Source: an uncultured Clostridia bacterium (GTDB lineage Bacteria; Bacillota; Clostridia; Christensenellales; Borkfalkiaceae). Taken from it: 64,000 nucleotides of DNA. The notes beneath the pieces were generated by a model. That model was not told the origin of the DNA. It searched no databases and saw only the letters and a program-made list of their open reading frames with translations. Position 1 is the stretch's first letter; each line of letters opens with the position of its first letter. Of this stretch, positions 1 to 8,066 are shown one piece after another. The stretch covers positions 31,090 to 95,089 of the forward strand of contig CANRIK010000005.1 of the NCBI GenBank assembly GCA_947630705.1, given 5' to 3'. The position numbers and the translations under genes were made by a program.

Positions 1-2
1 AC

Positions 3-239
3 TGCCGCGTGAATTCGGTTAAAACGGCTTCCGGAGGATATGGCGGCGAAGAGAGTAAAACAATAGCCGATATCCGTACGGCTGTAAAGGATAAGTGCAC
101 TATAAAGGCGGAGGGAGTTTCCTCCGTAACGGAACTTTCCGCGGCGGTGGATATGGGCGCCGGAGTTGTCGGCAGTAAAAACGCGCCCTCGGTGGCGCGT
201 TACATTCTCGCGGCGGCGAAAAACGAAAATCTCGCATAG
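3..239 (+). CDS. deoC: Deoxyribose-phosphate aldolase family protein, C-terminal part (cut by window edge)
   Basis: The reading frame is open from the left edge, so only about the last 78 residues are present. They match the end of class I DeoC aldolases, which cleave 2-deoxyribose 5-phosphate to glyceraldehyde 3-phosphate and acetaldehyde. Visible marks are the SVKTASGGYG stretch, equivalent to the family VKTSTGF loop that carries the Schiff-base lysine, and IKAEGV, equivalent to the second conserved lysine segment (VKAAGG). A Gly-rich phosphate-binding end (GAGVVGS) follows. A GTG at 9 is internal to the domain and is not the true start. A strong hairpin follows the stop. The family is fairly certain; the exact substrate is not. 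Confidence 0.72.
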   Translation, partial: CRVNSVKTASGGYGGEESKTIADIRTAVKDKCTIKAEGVSSVTELSAAVDMGAGVVGSKNAPSVARYILAAAKNENLA

Positions 240-262
240 CCTCTGCATATTCTGCTTTAAAG

Positions 263-297
263 AATGCCCCCTAATGCAATAGGGGGCATTATATTTA
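263..297. terminator. Bidirectional hairpin terminator between convergent genes
   Basis: The inverted repeat AATGCCCCCTA / TAGGGGGCATT has a short loop and lies between the deoC-like gene and the convergent lipoprotein gene. A T-rich stretch follows on the plus strand. Confidence 0.8.
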
Positions 298-1926
298 TTG
301 CTTGCGTATCCATTCGTGATATTTATATGCAGAGAGAAGCGAGGCGTTTTGTTCCGGTGTGCTCAAAGATATCTCCGTTCTGCCATAAGAGTATGAAGAC
401 TCAATGGCTTCCCAACCGACAGAGTTTTCAAACGTAACGCTTTCAAGATTTGCGCCCGCGAACGCTCCGCTGCCGATAGCGGTAACTCCTTTGCCGATTG
501 CTACATTTTTGAGACTTGTGCAACCTGCGAACGCTCCGTTGCCGACGGAGATAACTCCGTCCGGTATAGATATTTCCGCAAGACTTGTGCAGTTTCTGAA
601 CGCATATCTGCCGATTGCCGTAACTTTGTTGCCGATCGTTACGCTTTGAAGGCTCGTGCAATCCTTGAAAGCCCTTTCGCCTATCGAAGTAACGCTGTCG
701 GGTATGGAAATGCCCGTAAGTTCTGCGCGGCCTCTGAACGCCTCGCCGTTTACGGAAGTAACGCCTTCCGGTATCGAGGCGGAGCCCTTTATTGCAAGCG
801 GAACGATTGTAATGCGCGGCAGTCCTTCATCGTTATATTTGTATACTATCCCGTCACGACTCGAATATACGGAGTTGTTTTCGTCAACTTCGATGCTTTC
901 AAGCCTCTCGCAATAATTAAACGCATTGTCGTCGATACGTGTAACGCCGTCCGGTATTCTGACTGACTTTTTCCCCGTCGGAACTCTGATAAGTACGGTT
1001 TTGTTTTTATTGAATAGTAATCCGTCCTCGCTTGAATAAACGCCATTGCCCTCGGCCACCGTTATAGCGGTAAAGAACGGACACTTTGCGAATTCGTCGC
1101 CGTCCAAATCGATATAAGTAATGCTTTCGGGAATTGTCAGACTCGTAAGATTTTCGCACTTTGCGAAAGCAATATTTGCAATTTGCGTTACGGGTTTTCC
1201 TGCGTACATCGTGGGAACAGTTACGGACGTTCCGTAAATTTCGGATAATACGGCGTATTTGCTGAAAATTTGAAATTTTAACGATGAAGCAAGCGCTGCT
1301 CCACAGCCCGAGCAAACGGCCGTAGATTTATCTCTTTCGATATAGTGGGCGTTGGGGTCAACGGGAAGTTCTTCATCGACATTTTCTCCGCAACGGTCGC
1401 ATAGACCGGATATTCTGCCTGCTCGCTTACAGGTAGCCGGAAGAAAATCAATGCTGTTGCCGGCAGTGTCGTGACCGAGCGCCGATATTGGCAGTCTCTC
1501 GATTTCTCCGCATGCGCAACTCCGCATTTTCACGCCCGAACGCGTGCAGGTAGGCTCAACCGCAACCTGCCATTTCCCGAAGGAATGGGGGAGAGCTGTC
1601 CCCTCTTTGCAATACGTGGTGACGCCGGAAAGTCCTTCGAGAACCAATTTATCGCTGCCCGTTCCGCCTTTTTTATATATCGTTTGTCTGCCGAAAGACT
1701 TGATGTATAAATAGATGAAGCCGTCGTTGATTTCGTATGAGCCTTCCATGCCGTGGGAATCGCTCCAACTTCCGTCGCCGAGCGCTATGTATTCCGACTT
1801 TATATATTCTCCGTTGTCGTAAAGATAGTAAATGCTTTCGTTCCGTTCGCCGCAGGCGGAGAACCCGAAAGCAAAACAAACTATTCCAATCAACGCAAGA
1901 ATTGTTATAAGTATTTTATTTTTCAA
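295..1926 (-). CDS. BspA-type leucine-rich-repeat lipoprotein
   Basis: A 543-residue secreted lipoprotein. Residues 1-25 form a signal peptide ending in the lipobox F-S-A-C (Cys25 would be lipidated). Residues about 110-215 hold CxC and CxxC pairs in a H..W/C..C pattern also seen in the protein at 15408-17138. From about 245 to 510 run BspA-type (LRR_5) repeats such as LTSLTIPESITYI and LQSVTIGNKVTAIG. In other gut bacteria such proteins bind surfaces or other cells; the ligand here is unknown. The start is a TTG; no later Met would keep the signal peptide. Transcription is divergent from an XRE regulator, with a 12-bp palindrome over the promoter, so it is probably repressed by that neighbour. 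Confidence 0.85.
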   Translation of the reverse strand: MKNKILITILALIGIVCFAFGFSACGERNESIYYLYDNGEYIKSEYIALGDGSWSDSHGMEGSYEINDGFIYLYIKSFGRQTIYKKGGTGSDKLVLEGLSGVTTYCKEGTALPHSFGKWQVAVEPTCTRSGVKMRSCACGEIERLPISALGHDTAGNSIDFLPATCKRAGRISGLCDRCGENVDEELPVDPNAHYIERDKSTAVCSGCGAALASSLKFQIFSKYAVLSEIYGTSVTVPTMYAGKPVTQIANIAFAKCENLTSLTIPESITYIDLDGDEFAKCPFFTAITVAEGNGVYSSEDGLLFNKNKTVLIRVPTGKKSVRIPDGVTRIDDNAFNYCERLESIEVDENNSVYSSRDGIVYKYNDEGLPRITIVPLAIKGSASIPEGVTSVNGEAFRGRAELTGISIPDSVTSIGERAFKDCTSLQSVTIGNKVTAIGRYAFRNCTSLAEISIPDGVISVGNGAFAGCTSLKNVAIGKGVTAIGSGAFAGANLESVTFENSVGWEAIESSYSYGRTEISLSTPEQNASLLSAYKYHEWIRKQ

Positions 1927-1950
1927 TAGAAATTAAGTCTCTCGTTACAT

Positions 1951-2008
1951 TTATTTTGCACTTATACGAGTGCAAAATAATTATATGTCTTATTTATAAT
2001 GAAGTCAA
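1951..2008 (-). promoter_or_regulatory. Promoter and palindromic operator of the LRR lipoprotein gene
   Basis: On the minus strand TTGACT (2003-2008) and TATAAT (1980-1985) are separated by 17 nt. A perfect 12-bp inverted repeat, TTATTTTGCACT / AGTGCAAAATAA with a 6-nt loop (1951-1980), covers the end of the -10 and the expected start site near 1973. On the plus strand a TATAAT at 1995-2000 could serve the XRE gene, whose -35 region would fall in the same palindrome. This is the layout expected for repression and autoregulation by the adjacent XRE protein. Confidence 0.72.
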
Positions 2009-2043
2009 GTGTTCCGAATTAAATTAGTGCGAGAGAGATTTTT

Positions 2044-2268
2044 ATGAACAAAGAAACGGAAAAGCGCATAGGCGCAAATATCCGCAGATTACGAGAAAAG
2101 GCCGGCTTGACGCAGGAGTATCTGTCAATAAAATTGCAGATAGCCGGTTGCGATATAACGCGCAGTGCGGTTGCGAAGATAGAGGTGGGGCAAAGGCATC
2201 TTTATCCCGACGAAATTATTCTGATAAAGGAAATATTAAAGGTGAGTTACGAAGAGATTTTTACATAA
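2044..2268 (+). CDS. XRE-family HTH transcriptional regulator
   Basis: A 74-residue single-domain Cro/C1-type helix-turn-helix protein. The segment IGANIRRLREKAGLTQEYLS followed by ITRSAVAKIEVGQRHLYP is the classical five-helix domain. There is no effector domain. It is divergent from the lipoprotein gene at 295-1926 and shares its intergenic palindrome, so it is likely the dedicated repressor of that gene and of itself. A GAGAGA ribosome-binding site precedes the ATG. Target and inducer are unknown. Confidence 0.85.
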   Translation: MNKETEKRIGANIRRLREKAGLTQEYLSIKLQIAGCDITRSAVAKIEVGQRHLYPDEIILIKEILKVSYEEIFT

Positions 2269-2303
2269 AAATTAAAATAAAATCAACATGTATAGCTGAA
2301 ATA

Positions 2304-2341
2304 AAGCGGCGAGCGCGTCAGGACGCGCTCGCCGCTTTTGA
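2304..2341. terminator. Hairpin terminator
   Basis: A 16-bp GC-rich stem, AAGCGGCGAGCGCGTC paired with its complement at 2322-2337, is followed by TTTT. It lies between the XRE gene and the convergent helicase gene. Confidence 0.85.
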
Positions 2342-2370
2342 TTTTTAATTGTAATAAAAGTCTTGAAAAG

Positions 2371-3585
2371 CTATCTCACCAGAATCAATTTGCGTTTTGC
2401 CCTCGTTATGGCCGTGTAAAGCCAGCGGTTTCTGTCCTCCTTGAAGGCATAGCTCTCATCAAAGACGATTACGTTGTCAAATTCAGAGCCCTGCGCCTTA
2501 TGGCAGGATATGCAATATCCGTATTCGAATCTGTTAAGGGTGAAAGCTCCTGAAATTTTGCCGTTCTTGTCGGTCTTTTCAAAATAATCTCCGCGCTTAT
2601 ATCGATAGTTTCCGTCCAGAAAGATTCCAATGTCGAACGGCAGCGCAGACGGACAGTATTCGCTTAAAAAATCGGGCATGAACTGCATAAATCCTATGGC
2701 CTTCGGCAGGTCGTAAACCGTGTCGTAAGCCGTGCCTATCAATCCGTTCACGAGGTTGAATTTCATCTCCCCGTCAATAAAAGTTTCCCAGTTGTTCTGC
2801 GTGCAAATCAGCTTGTCGCCCGTCTCGGGGAGCGCTCCCAAGCCCTTCAACTTCCGAACCTCGTCGTTTATGAGCGACCGTGTTTTGTTTGTTCCGCAAA
2901 TTATCTGGTCGGCGTTTAAAAGAGCGCTACTCCTTCGGTCGCCCGAAAAATATCTTCCCGAAATTACCGTAACGTTGTCGCCGTATCTTCCGTACGGAAT
3001 ATATTGTCCTTCGCGAGCCATTTTGGAAAGTTTTATTATGGGATTGTCCCGTTCCTGTCTGACAATGCTTTTTAAAGTAAAATCGGGATTGATGAGACTG
3101 CTGTTGAAGCCTTCCACGGGCGGAAGTTGAGCGTTATCGCCGCAAAGCAACAGCTTCACGCCGAAGCCGGCCAGGTCGCCTATGATTTCGTCTGAAACCA
3201 TAGAGGCCTCGTCGAGGACTATAAGTTTTATCGACTTGTCAATGTTTTCCCTTCTTTTGAACGTCAGTTTTTCGACGGTGACTTTTTTGCCGTTTACCTC
3301 TATTTCCTGTTCAACCGCTATGGATTGATAAATAAGTCTGTGGAGAGTGGTTGCCGGAATTCCCGAGCGTATAAGCACGTTGGCGGCCTTGCCGGTTGGC
3401 GTTACGAATGCCGCCGAAACATCGGGGACGAGCCCCAATGCGTCGGTAACAACCCTTCTTAAAAGTGTGGTTTTTCCCGTGCCTGCGTAACCTGTAAGCA
3501 CAAAAATCTGTTCGGGGGATCTGAAATACCAGTCGGCAATCAGTCCGTAAGCCTGTATCTGGTCTTGCGAGAACGAATAGTCCAT
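2371..3585 (-). CDS. RecD/Pif1-like SF1 DNA helicase
   Basis: About 404 residues with a complete set of SF1 helicase motifs: Walker A GYAGTGKTTLLRRV, Walker B VLDEASMVSD, motif III LLCGDNAQLPPVEG, motif IV region IVRQERDNP, and the UvrD_C_2 end CISCHKAQGSEFDNVIVFDE then YTAITRAKRKL. It lacks the N-terminal extension of full RecD2 and so is a compact RecD/Pif1-like enzyme, probably a 5'-3' DNA helicase in repair. The start is taken as the ATG at 3585: an upstream in-frame TTG at 3621 overlaps the -35 element and cannot be transcribed from that promoter. With the -10 ending at 3592, transcription should begin on or next to the A of the ATG. Confidence 0.85.
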   Translation of the reverse strand: MDYSFSQDQIQAYGLIADWYFRSPEQIFVLTGYAGTGKTTLLRRVVTDALGLVPDVSAAFVTPTGKAANVLIRSGIPATTLHRLIYQSIAVEQEIEVNGKKVTVEKLTFKRRENIDKSIKLIVLDEASMVSDEIIGDLAGFGVKLLLCGDNAQLPPVEGFNSSLINPDFTLKSIVRQERDNPIIKLSKMAREGQYIPYGRYGDNVTVISGRYFSGDRRSSALLNADQIICGTNKTRSLINDEVRKLKGLGALPETGDKLICTQNNWETFIDGEMKFNLVNGLIGTAYDTVYDLPKAIGFMQFMPDFLSEYCPSALPFDIGIFLDGNYRYKRGDYFEKTDKNGKISGAFTLNRFEYGYCISCHKAQGSEFDNVIVFDESYAFKEDRNRWLYTAITRAKRKLILVR

Positions 3586-3591
3586 GACCGA

Positions 3592-3621
3592 ATTATAACT
3601 TATAAACAATAGTTTGTGCAA
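3592..3621 (-). promoter_or_regulatory. Promoter of the RecD-like helicase gene (possible leaderless start)
   Basis: TTGCAC (3616-3621) and TATAAT (3592-3597) on the minus strand have an 18-nt spacer. Six nucleotides separate the -10 from the ATG, so the transcript probably has no 5' leader. Confidence 0.65.
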
Positions 3622-3670
3622 GCGATTGAGGTAAAATCGGTAAAAAATTCATCAAATTTTTCCTTTGCTA

Positions 3671-3699
3671 TTGACTATATGGTAATAATAAGTTATAAT
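3671..3699 (+). promoter_or_regulatory. Sigma-A promoter of pgi
   Basis: TTGACT (3671-3676), a 17-nt spacer and TATAAT (3694-3699). A ribosome-binding site, GGAGGG, follows near 3733, before the ATG at 3749. Confidence 0.85.
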
Positions 3700-3748
3700 A
3701 TCATTTGGAAATGTTGCTTTTAAGCAATAACATGGAGGGAAAAAATTA

Positions 3749-5185
3749 ATGGCTTATAAGACAAAAGATTGGCGCAATTCCATGCGCGTAACCGTAGATT
3801 ACAACTATATGATGTCCAAGTCGTTGGGCGATAAGGGTATAACGGATACAGAGCTTCGTCAGATTAAAGACAAGGCTCAGGAAGCGTTCGACTATGTAGC
3901 TGCCAACCGCGGAAGAGACGACCTGTATATGGGATGGACGGAACTTCCCTATAATCAGGAAGCGATAGTAAACGACATCATAGCTACCGCCAAGGAAGTG
4001 AGAAAGAAGTTCAAGTATTTCGTCGTTCTCGGCATCGGCGGCAGTGCGCTCGGCCCCATAATGGCGTTCAACGCGCTCAAACATCTTCACTATAACGAGC
4101 TTCCGCAAAAACTTCGCGGCGGTCCCAAGTTCTATGTGGAGGACAATGTGGACCCCGTCAGAATGCAGGCTTTGCTCGACGTAATCGAGCCCGAAAAGAC
4201 CTGCTTCAACGTAATCTCCAAATCGGGCGCCACGTCGGAGACTATGACCCAGTTTCTCATAATTTCCGATATACTTCAAAAGAAGGGAGTTAATCTTCCC
4301 GACAATATGATTTTCACCACCGACGCCAGCCGTGGAAATCTTATCAAAATAGACGAAAAATTCGGCGGAAAATTCAAAAAATATGTTCTTCCCGACGGCG
4401 TAGGCGGAAGATTCTCCGAGCTCTGCCCCGTGGGACTTCTCCCCGCAGCCGTTCTCGGAATAGATATAAAGGGAATGCTCGCCGGCGCAGCCTATATGGA
4501 CAGTCTCTGCTCCAAGCCCAATATCGCAAAAAATCCGGCTCTCGCATGCGCGGCTCTGCAATACATATCAATGAAACAGGGCAAAAATATCCATGTGCTC
4601 ATGCCCTATTCCGACAATCTCAAACTTATGGCGGATTGGTACTGCCAGCTTTGGGCGGAATCCCTCGGCAAGGCGGTTGATTACGCCGGAAATACGGTAA
4701 ACGCAGGAACGACCCCCGTAAAGAGTTTGGGCGTGACCGATCAACATTCGCAAGTTCAGCTCTATATAGAGGGACCTTTCGATAAAGTCATAACCTTTAT
4801 CTCCGTCGGGAAATACGCCACGCCCATGCCCATTGCGCACGGTTGCGAAGATATACCCGACGTAGGCTTCCTCGGCGGACATACGATGCAGGAACTCATT
4901 CAGGCGGAAAACAAAGCGACGGCATACGCTTTGATGAGAGCCGGAAGAATGAACTATACAATAAATCTTCCCGAAGTAAACGCTTTCACTTTGGGACAGC
5001 TCATGTTCCTGCTTGAAATGCAGACGGCTTACACGGGCGCCATGCTCAATATCAATACGTTTAACCAGCCCGGCGTGGAAAACGGCAAGAAGGCTACTTT
5101 CGCTCTTCTCGGCAAGAAAGGCTATGAGGAGAAGAAGGCGGAAATCGACTCTGCGCCCGCTCTCGACGATAAATATATCGTCTGA
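3749..5185 (+). CDS. pgi: Glucose-6-phosphate isomerase
   Basis: A 478-residue cytoplasmic enzyme of the sugar isomerase (SIS) fold that interconverts glucose 6-phosphate and fructose 6-phosphate in glycolysis. Visible motifs: the phosphate-binding VLGIGGSALGP (about residues 92-102), VISKSGATSETM (about 149-160), the family signature DGVGGRFSEL (about 213) and GGHTMQEL near 376. The length fits the shorter bacterial form. It has its own promoter and a strong terminator, so it is probably monocistronic. Confidence 0.95.
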   Translation: MAYKTKDWRNSMRVTVDYNYMMSKSLGDKGITDTELRQIKDKAQEAFDYVAANRGRDDLYMGWTELPYNQEAIVNDIIATAKEVRKKFKYFVVLGIGGSALGPIMAFNALKHLHYNELPQKLRGGPKFYVEDNVDPVRMQALLDVIEPEKTCFNVISKSGATSETMTQFLIISDILQKKGVNLPDNMIFTTDASRGNLIKIDEKFGGKFKKYVLPDGVGGRFSELCPVGLLPAAVLGIDIKGMLAGAAYMDSLCSKPNIAKNPALACAALQYISMKQGKNIHVLMPYSDNLKLMADWYCQLWAESLGKAVDYAGNTVNAGTTPVKSLGVTDQHSQVQLYIEGPFDKVITFISVGKYATPMPIAHGCEDIPDVGFLGGHTMQELIQAENKATAYALMRAGRMNYTINLPEVNAFTLGQLMFLLEMQTAYTGAMLNINTFNQPGVENGKKATFALLGKKGYEEKKAEIDSAPALDDKYIV

Positions 5186-5202
5186 TCGAATAAAAATTCA
5201 AC

Positions 5203-5236
5203 GTGGGGCGGCGAAAGCCGCCCCACTTTCTCGATT
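5203..5236 (+). terminator. Hairpin terminator after pgi
   Basis: Stem GTGGGGCGGC / GCCGCCCCAC with a GAAA tetraloop, followed by a T-rich run. Confidence 0.88.
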
Positions 5237-5243
5237 TTAAGAT

Positions 5244-6227
5244 ATGATTACTACTCTGTGTATTGCGTTAGCCGTAGTTTTCGGCATTATACTTTTGACA
5301 GTTTTGATTCTCTTTTGCATGGCTTTTTTGATAAAGAAAGCCGTTTTCGGTTCTCGGTGCGATAAAAATCCGTTGCTCAAATATTTTTCCGCCGTCGATT
5401 TCGGTTTGAATTGCCGCATACTCGAATTGAAGGAATTTAAAAAAGGAAGTTTTCTCCGCGGAGCGCTGTACTTCAAGGGCAAAGAGGAGGACGCCAAAAA
5501 AGAGCTTATAATTTTTTGCCACGGCATGGGCGCCGGACACGTTGCCTACACTACGGAAATTGCGTATTTCTGCAACTTGGGCTACGCCGTGCTCGCGCCC
5601 GATTACATGGGTTGCAATCTCTCCGACGGCAAGAGCATTAAAAATTTCGGTAACGGCACAAAAACAATAATTGCGGCGGCTGAATATGCGCGAGCGGAAT
5701 TGAAGGAATTCGATAAAATTTATCTCGTCGGACACAGCTGGGGCGGCTATTCCGCGCTGACGGTGGCCGCGCTCGCAAAGGCGGATAAGGTCGTGGCGAT
5801 TTCCGCGCCCGATAAACCTTCAAAGGCCGTCTATAACGGAGTTTACGCCCGTTCGCATTTTCTCGCCAAAATTCTTTATCCGTTTCTGGCTGTCGTCTGC
5901 GGCGGAGATAGCGCGGTATCGTGCGCAAACCGTCTGAAAGTTCCGGCGTTACTTGTGCACGGAGAGAACGACGCGACGGTGCCGCCTTCCGACGCGGCAA
6001 TATACGGCACATTCGGCGAAAATATCAAAAAGATATTGGTCGAGGGGCGAGGACACAACCCCTACAACACACGAGAGGCCGAACAAAAACTCGCGGAACT
6101 TTCGTCCGCTCTTTCGGGTATTAAGAGCGGCTCCGTCTCAAAGGATTACTTCGCGTCATTCGATTTCAGCGCGGCCACGGAGGAGGACGTGGAAGTCATG
6201 GGAGAAATAGCTCGTTTCCTCGAATAA
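5244..6227 (+). CDS. Membrane-anchored alpha/beta hydrolase
   Basis: A 327-residue protein with an N-terminal hydrophobic helix (residues 3-33) followed by an alpha/beta hydrolase domain. The oxyanion segment FCHGMGAGH, the nucleophile elbow GHSWGG (Ser near residue 164), the acid loop HGENDATVPP (Asp near 243) and the base GRGHNPYN (His near 274) form a complete catalytic triad. The family includes esterases, lipases and peptidases; the substrate cannot be read from the sequence. It sits between the pgi terminator and the polyamine operon promoter and is probably expressed on its own. Confidence 0.8.
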   Translation: MITTLCIALAVVFGIILLTVLILFCMAFLIKKAVFGSRCDKNPLLKYFSAVDFGLNCRILELKEFKKGSFLRGALYFKGKEEDAKKELIIFCHGMGAGHVAYTTEIAYFCNLGYAVLAPDYMGCNLSDGKSIKNFGNGTKTIIAAAEYARAELKEFDKIYLVGHSWGGYSALTVAALAKADKVVAISAPDKPSKAVYNGVYARSHFLAKILYPFLAVVCGGDSAVSCANRLKVPALLVHGENDATVPPSDAAIYGTFGENIKKILVEGRGHNPYNTREAEQKLAELSSALSGIKSGSVSKDYFASFDFSAATEEDVEVMGEIARFLE

Positions 6228-6245
6228 AATACAATTTAAAAATCA

Positions 6246-6274
6246 TTGACAAAACTTTGCGTTTATTATATACT
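6246..6274 (+). promoter_or_regulatory. Sigma-A promoter of the polyamine operon leader
   Basis: TTGACA (6246-6251), a 17-nt spacer and TATACT (6269-6274). The predicted start is near G6281, some 290 nt ahead of the first coding region. No other promoter is obvious between the terminator hairpin at 6517-6550 and the ATG at 6573. Confidence 0.8.
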
Positions 6275-6280
6275 TTTATC

Positions 6281-6550
6281 GGTATGACGATTAAAGAGTC
6301 ATGCAAATATTGAAGCGGCCTTTCGCCGCATTATTGATTGAGTTAAGAGCTCAAATTTTATAAGTTGATTACTTTATAATCAAAGCCGGAAGGCGTCACT
6401 TGTGAAACGGTCAATAAGAGTAGTAAAAGTATTTGCTATATAGACTCTGCAAAAAGTCCAACCCACGAACATAAAAGTGCATACAGCGGAATATTTTCCG
6501 CTTTTAAAGCAGTTTTAAGACGACCTTTCGTAAGGTCGTCTTTATTTTTT
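6281..6550 (+). ncRNA. Structured leader RNA with tandem terminator-like hairpins (candidate attenuator or riboswitch)
   Basis: A long-range stem closes the structure: AGAGTC (6295-6300) pairs with GACTCT (6443-6448) and GCAAATA (6303-6309) with TATTTGC (6430-6436). Inside lie four local hairpins: GCGGC/GCCGC (6315-6329), TTGAG/CTCAA (6338-6354), TTGATTA/TAATCAA (6365-6383) and GCC-GGAA-GGC (6385-6394). Two terminator-like hairpins follow at 6485-6505 and 6517-6550. A multi-branch domain plus intrinsic terminator just before a ribosome-binding site is the architecture of a transcription-attenuation riboswitch. I do not recognise the class. T-box, S-box, L-box, tmRNA and SRP hallmarks are absent. 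It could instead be an independent small RNA. Confidence 0.55.
6517..6550 (+). terminator. Intrinsic terminator in the leader of the polyamine operon
   Basis: Stem AAGACGACCTT / AAGGTCGTCTT with a short loop, followed by TATTTTTT. It stands only 22 nt before the ATG of the arginine decarboxylase gene, so readthrough is needed for expression. A weaker hairpin, AGCGGAA/TTCCGCT (6485-6505), precedes it. Confidence 0.85.
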
Positions 6551-6572
6551 ACTTCAACGAGGAATCCAACAG

Positions 6573-8015
6573 ATGTCAGATCAGACAAAAGCCCCACTCT
6601 ATGAGGCTCTCGAACGTTTCCGAAAACAGAGAATAGTGCCGTTCGACGTGCCCGGGCATAAGCGAGGACGCGGCAATCCCGAACTTGTCCAGCTCTTGGG
6701 CGAAAAATGCGTCGGTTTAGATGTTAATTCAATGAAGCCTCTCGACGATCTCTGTCACCCTTCGTCTGTGATACGGGAGGCGGAATCCCTCGCTGCCGAG
6801 GCGTTCGGCGCGGCCAACTCCTTCTTTATGGTGGGCGGAACCACAAGCGCCGTGCAGAGCATGATTTTTTCGGTCTGCAAAGAGGGCGACAAAATAATCA
6901 TGCCTCGCAACGTGCATAAGAGCGCAATTAACGCCCTTGTGCTTTGCGGCGCTATTCCGGTATACGTAAATCCCGAAGTCGATAAAAACCTCGGCATCTC
7001 ATTGGGAATGGAGCCGGCCAAGCTCGAACAGGCCGTAAAGGACAATCCCGACGCCGTGGCAGTGCTTGTGAACAACCCCACATATTACGGAATTTGCTCG
7101 GATATGCGTTCCATAGTAAATATAGCTCACAGCCGAGGCATGAAAGTTCTTGCAGACGAGGCTCACGGCACGCACTTCTCTTTTAACGACGATTTGCCCG
7201 TTTCGGCAATGAGCGCCGGAGCCGATATGTCCGCCGTATCCATGCATAAGTCGGGCGGAAGTTTGACGCAGAGCTCCATATTATTGCTCAACAAGACGGT
7301 AAACGCGGACTATGTTCGTCAGATAATCAACCTTACGCAGACGACCAGCGCAAGCTATCTGCTGATGTCGAGTCTCGATATTTCCCGTCGCAATCTTGCG
7401 CTGCACGGCAGGGAATCCTTCCGCAACGTAATGGAGATGGCGAGCTATGCGCGCGGCGAAATAAATGCGATAGGCGATTATTACGCTTACGGAAAGGAGC
7501 TGATAAACGGTACGTCCGTCTATGATTTCGACGTGACCAAACTTGCGGTGTACACTCGCGATTTGGGGCTCGCCGGAATCGAGGTCTACGATATCCTTCG
7601 CGACGAATACGGCATACAGATAGAGTTCGGAGATATTTCCAACATACTTGCATATGTGTCCATAGGCGACAGATTGCAGGATATCGAGAGACTTGTCGGC
7701 GCTCTCGACGACATAAAGAGACTTTTCAAGAGGGATAAAACGGGCATGCTTTTTGCGGAATATATAGCTCCGAAAGTGGAGGTTCCTCCGCGCAAGGCGT
7801 TCTATTCCGAAAAGGTTTCGCTTCCGCTCAAAGAGGCGGAGGGTAAAATTTGCACGGAGTTCGTAATGTGCTATCCGCCGGGGATTCCCGTTCTCGCGCC
7901 GGGCGAACTCATTACAAAAGAAGTTATCGAGTATGTGCGTTACGCCAAAGAAAAGGGCTGTAACATTCAGGGCACAGAGGATTTTTCGGTAGAAAAAATA
8001 AACGTGCTTCGGTAA
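6573..8015 (+). CDS. speA: Arginine decarboxylase (Orn/Lys/Arg decarboxylase family, Bacillus SpeA type)
   Basis: A 480-residue PLP-dependent fold-I decarboxylase. The PLP site VSMHKSGGSLTQSS places the Schiff-base lysine near residue 226. ADEAHGTHFSF supplies the PLP-ring Asp, and FDVPGHKRGRGNP near the N-terminus is typical of the short Bacillus SpeA form rather than the long inducible enzymes. It should convert arginine to agmatine. The downstream agmatine deiminase and carbamoylputrescine amidase genes support arginine, not ornithine or lysine, as substrate. It is first in a six- or seven-gene operon with short gaps or overlaps and lies behind the attenuator-like leader. Confidence 0.87.
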   Translation: MSDQTKAPLYEALERFRKQRIVPFDVPGHKRGRGNPELVQLLGEKCVGLDVNSMKPLDDLCHPSSVIREAESLAAEAFGAANSFFMVGGTTSAVQSMIFSVCKEGDKIIMPRNVHKSAINALVLCGAIPVYVNPEVDKNLGISLGMEPAKLEQAVKDNPDAVAVLVNNPTYYGICSDMRSIVNIAHSRGMKVLADEAHGTHFSFNDDLPVSAMSAGADMSAVSMHKSGGSLTQSSILLLNKTVNADYVRQIINLTQTTSASYLLMSSLDISRRNLALHGRESFRNVMEMASYARGEINAIGDYYAYGKELINGTSVYDFDVTKLAVYTRDLGLAGIEVYDILRDEYGIQIEFGDISNILAYVSIGDRLQDIERLVGALDDIKRLFKRDKTGMLFAEYIAPKVEVPPRKAFYSEKVSLPLKEAEGKICTEFVMCYPPGIPVLAPGELITKEVIEYVRYAKEKGCNIQGTEDFSVEKINVLR

Positions 8016-8066
8016 CTTCGCTATTCAGAAGAAAGGGCGGCATGCGCCGCAATGAGGTCAGAATCT

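Noticed and set aside
6281..6510. Known RNA classes: T-box, S-box, lysine riboswitch, guanidine-I, tmRNA, SRP RNA, RNase P RNA, 6S RNA
   Set aside because: None of the core motifs I would expect were found (for example no T-box GGTGG motif and no tmRNA tag region), and the branched fold does not fit the 6S rod.
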